Source of the DNA: Microbotryum silenes-acaulis
Taxonomy: Eukaryota > Basidiomycota > Microbotryomycetes > Microbotryales > Microbotryaceae
DNA length: 64,000 nucleotides
Assembly (NCBI GenBank): GCA_003665825.1
Contig: QPFY01000016.1
Location: 124,001 to 188,000, forward strand
Direction: 5' to 3'
Shown here: positions 60,468 to 64,000 of the stretch, in pieces
Position numbering within the stretch: the stretch's first letter is position 1
Layout: every line of letters starts with the position of its first letter
Program-made: the position numbers and the translations under genes
Notes under the pieces: generated by a model
Databases searched by the model: none
The model's input: the letters and a program-made list of their open reading frames with translations, nothing else
What the model was told of the DNA's origin: nothing

Positions 60468-61005
60468 GATGACTGGAGGGGCACCAAGGTAAACCATCAG
60501 TATTACATACGTTGCCGTAACATGGACGGTACCCACTTTTTGGGGGAGAAGGTGTGTTTACGGCGGAAAGGAGAGCGGCGGCGGCGCGGGCGGCGCAGCG
60601 CATTTGTCCGAGTTCTTCCGGCGGTAATAGTGCGGTAATATTATGCTCGCTTGCAAGGAGGAGCACCACTGCGCCGGCAGGGAAATCCGAAATGGAGCAG
60701 GATTCCTCTCGACTTTATGCCATCCACGCCGCTTGGGGCAGTGCATCGACGAAGAGAAGAGGTGCTACAATGCACAAATGTATGGCATACAAGATGGGCG
60801 CTAAGAACTCGCCGAACACTCTAGCATCGACGCGGCAAGAGTTTTCTCCGCCGCTGCCCAGCGCCGAGCAAGTCGGCACCACTTAGGGACCCTTTACTCC
60901 AGCTTGACTTCCCCTTTCCACACAGGTTCAATCGATCTGTAGTACAAGCTCATAAACTCAATCTCTGCCACCAATTCGAGCCCGACAGATCCGTTGAAAA
61001 ACCAC
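60468..61005. other. Promoter region of malate dehydrogenase
   Basis: 538 bp between the start of malate dehydrogenase and the stop of GT90 copy 2, both on the minus strand. No coding feature is seen. Confidence 0.4.
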
Positions 61006-63832
61006 TCACGCATCACCATTAAAGTCCTTGGACCCCGGTTCGGTCTCGTCATTGTACAGCCTCCCGTACTCGAGCATCAACCTGAACTGGTACGTCTCCA
61101 AATCGGCCCACCGGTAACACGACCTGACCCACTCCTTACCAGCCATGGCGATCTGCTTCCCCAGAGCGTCGTGCGCGCCTTCGCCGTTGATCCCGCCACG
61201 GAAGAAGGCGAGAATGTCCCACATGTCGCTGTAGTCGACTTGCATAGGGATGAAATGCAACCATGGGATGGCCCAGTCCGTCCAAAATTCGGGAAAGATC
61301 GTCGCTTTCACAACCGCCGCGTTGGACAGCATCAATCGGCGGAAACGACCGGACCAACTATTGCCATCGACGTCTGTGGATCAAATTGGGCCCGTCAGCA
61401 AATAACACCTTCAGAGATCGTGCGATCATCGGTGGCACCGACCTAATACGTATTTGTACAAGGCAGCTCGGTCAAACGAGATGCGCTTGTCGTAACCTTG
61501 AAATACTTCTTGCATCTCGTCGCACGTCCCATCCTCCTTGACGCACTGCACCGCCGGGCCGACCATCCCAGTATCCAAGAACAATGGGTTCAACTTGAAG
61601 TTGGGCACCTCAACGAGGCGCATCTTGTCGTCCTCGTTCGTCAAGGTGATGTTGCGCGTCCCCGACTCCTGATGCGATAAGAGATGCAGACGAGCACGTT
61701 GGGTCGTGCGCCATGGTGACGTCTTCTCCCATAGCGGGCCACTCGTCTGCCCGCGCCATTGTAGTGACGAGAAGGGCCTCTCCTCCCACTTCGGATCATG
61801 CTTGGCTTCGAGTTCGAGTTGTTCGACAATCAAAGAGTGCACATCGCCAAAAGTCGTCTGTACACCGGGCGTGAAAAGGGGGACGATCGGCGTCGGGTGG
61901 TGGGTGTAGACCCATGACGTGGTCGCGTGAAAGTGACGATACTGCGGCGAGTCGCAAACATCCATGTACTGCTTGAAGCCATCGACCAGGCTGCCAATCG
62001 AGCCGGGAACGAGGGCGGGCATTTCGTAGCCCGTCGAGTCCATGCTCGCCCAGCCATACTCAAAATCCTTCCCTCGGACCGCAGTTCCATTCGGGCAGAA
62101 GGCGGGCATCGAGTGGTGAGGCCAAGGTCCCGTCTCTTTGGGTGGATAAGGTGCTCCTTCATCAGGCTCATCTGTTAAAAGCAGGTACACACCATATTTT
62201 AGTCAGTACGGAGGTGTTTGCAGTGCAGCCCGCAGAGACCGGTTTGAGGGGCTCACATTCTCCTTTCTTGACCAAATTTTCCAGTCGAGCCCGTTCCTCG
62301 GCGGCCACCGCAATCCTCGCTCCATCATGCCCATTGTAAATGATTGTCATATCGGGAAGCAAATGTGCGAATCTCAACGCCAAGAACTCGACTCCTCTCG
62401 CTCGGTCGTGATTCTCGAGTTGGCCCGCACGAGAGATCACACCGTTGGTAACGGTCATGTTCCACAGCATGTCGAGGTACGTAGACGTGTACTTGACACG
62501 ATTGCGGAAATGAGGAGGATCAAAGGCGCGGTACATGAGCAGATCCTTGTTAATCAAGTCAAACTCGTCAATCAGAACGACCTTGTGTGCTTTGGCAAAA
62601 GCATACCTGTGCTCAAAAATACGATCAGTTCAGCTATCATGTGTCACCATCTCTGGACGTGGGAAATGACTCAAGCTTACCACTGATCGAAACCTTTTGG
62701 CGGCTTGCGTTGGTATCGCTTCTCGTACTCTGCAACTGCCTCCTTGAATGTCTTGCTTTGTCGCCCCTTGAGCTCCTTCCACTGCCTCTTCGCCCTTGCC
62801 ATCATCGCCGGGATCGGATGCACCTCCCCTTCCTTGAGCAATAGCCTTCCATCCCTCCTCGCAGGGGGTAGTTCGACCTCAGTTGAAAGCATAATCTTGG
62901 CCTTGGGGAGCTTGCCCTGTCGACCCTTGGTCGCCTCCGTCGGCTTTTTGGACCCCGGTGGTGTATAGTCCGATTCTTCATCATCTAGGCCCGCTCCGCT
63001 TTCGGCCTCTTCTGAAGCTCGATTACGCCAACTCATCTCCGATGCCGCCCTTTGCGGAATGTAAGGTCCAACCGCGCCCTGCATCCTCAGCTTGACCTTT
63101 TGCGACGAAGGCGAGGTCGAATACGTCAGGAACAAGCCGAAGCAGATCAGCACCAGCAAGAGGGGGATGAGCGGACCCCTTCTACCGACGAGGTAGATCG
63201 GTCGCAGTATGACATCTCGAACAAGTCGTAAGGTGCGTTTCCATCCCGGTTGACTTTTCGTAGTGTAGAACGCTCTCCGTGCGCCGCCGTATGAAGGGAG
63301 TGCGTTCGCGTTCGCATTCACGTGTGGGGTTCGAGGCCCGCTCGATGTGGAGCCTCTCGCGCCCGCGCCATTCGAGAGATTCGAGTTGCCGAATAAGGCC
63401 GGAACCGATCGCCTTAATGCACCTGGTCTATCGAGCAACGGACTCGGGAAGGATTCCTTTCGGAGATGTTGTCCCTGGGAGAATGCGTTGGTCCCAATCC
63501 GGCCCGAGTCTTGCAGGTTAATCAGGTGAGGTGAGGACGACGACCGCGCGGAGCTGTGCGAGTAATCGATCGGGTCGTCTTGGTAAGCTGGCGAGATATT
63601 GACTAAGACAGAAAGGGAAAAGCGTCAGTGTGAGCAGAAATGCGATACAAGTCAGAGGGTTGGAACTGTCTGTGAGGTGACTTCGGCCAAAGTCCGCGGC
63701 GACTGGAAAGCATGAGTGCCAGCCAGGTCGGGTGACGATGATCCACTCGCTCTTGAGCAACTGCTGGCCAGTTACCGGGTGCTCACCTGTGGTGGCCGAA
63801 GGTCGACGAGCCAGTGGAGCCTGTGGCTCCAT
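61006..63832 (-). CDS. GT90 (CAP10-type) glycosyltransferase, copy 2
   Basis: Second type II membrane GT90 protein. The ATG at 63832 begins a short first exon, MEPQAPLARRPSATT; a 182-nt intron (about 63605-63786) leads to VNISPAYQDDPIDYSHSSAR and, in the same exon, LLDRPGALRRSVPALF. The anchor is PLIPLLLVLICFGLFLTY. Luminal part: VAEYEKRYQRKPPKGFDQW, KVVLIDEFDLINKDLLMYRA, FAHLLPDMTIIYNGHDGARI, FHATTSWVYTHHPTPIVPLF, SLQWRGQTSGPLWEKTSPWR, TQRARLHLLSHQ, DVDGNSWSGRFRRLMLSNAA, LHFIPMQVDYSDMWDILAFF. It parallels copy 1 throughout but at modest identity, so the two are old paralogues rather than a recent duplication. Confidence 0.88.
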
Positions 63833-64000
63833 AGTCGGCTTCGATGTCCTTCCCGAAGAAGCGCAATGCGAGCTGTACGGGGCTGAGACAAAGGGCAGCA
63901 AGCGAACAATGATCCTCTCGCCCGTGCCGTCGCTAGCCTCGCCGGATTCCGAAAGAGGCTTGGACTGTCTCAGATCTCGAAACGACGAAACCTACGCTGT
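63833..64000. other. Upstream of GT90 copy 2
   Basis: Promoter-side sequence of the GT90 gene running to the window edge. Nothing else is recognised. Confidence 0.4.

Overview
The window looks like nuclear DNA of a basidiomycete fungus. Protein-coding genes carry several short introns (about 65-100 nt) with GT-AG ends and CTNAC-type branch points, base composition is moderately GC-rich, and gene families match fungi: an Akr1-type palmitoyltransferase, an SFH1/SNF5 subunit, two GT90 (CAP10-type) glycosyltransferases, UDP-galactopyranose mutase and a fatty-alcohol oxidase. A yeast-forming basidiomycete (perhaps Pucciniomycotina) would fit, but no rRNA or other marker fixes the taxon.

Layout. 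1-10.5 kb: a possible gene 5' end leaving the left edge, a gamma-butyrobetaine-dioxygenase-like gene, a secreted LysM protein with a C-terminal expansin/DPBB-like region, and AKR1. 11.0-32.9 kb: a 22-kb block of retrotransposons. Its left half holds a head-to-head pair of Ty1/copia LTR-gag pieces, a truncated copia pol with one LTR and a nested solo LTR, and an inverted repeat made of a host-gene fragment. Its right half is a head-to-tail row of four LINE units, all on the minus strand: a truncated copy, a full-length element with both ORFs open, a second LINE family lacking its 5' part, and a third truncated copy ending about 65 bp from a tRNA-Ala gene.

33-64 kb is ordinary gene-dense sequence: a phenol-2-monooxygenase-type flavoprotein, SFH1, a long-chain fatty-alcohol oxidase with a possible peroxisomal tail, a CRAL-TRIO lipid-transfer protein, a coiled-coil protein of unknown function, an EST1/SMG7-type gene, then a group on one strand containing GT90 - UDP-galactopyranose mutase - mitochondrial malate dehydrogenase - GT90.

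The most coherent functional theme is cell-surface glycan synthesis at the right end: UGM makes UDP-galactofuranose in the cytosol, while the two GT90 proteins are type II membrane glycosyltransferases of the kind that act in the Golgi. The other theme is lipid metabolism (carnitine synthesis, fatty-alcohol oxidation, lipid transfer), although those genes are scattered. The transposon block is the most unusual part: it records recent LINE activity and several nested insertions and inversions. Exon joins were worked out by eye from splice signals and reading frame. They are reliable where stated, but no alignment or transcript data were available.
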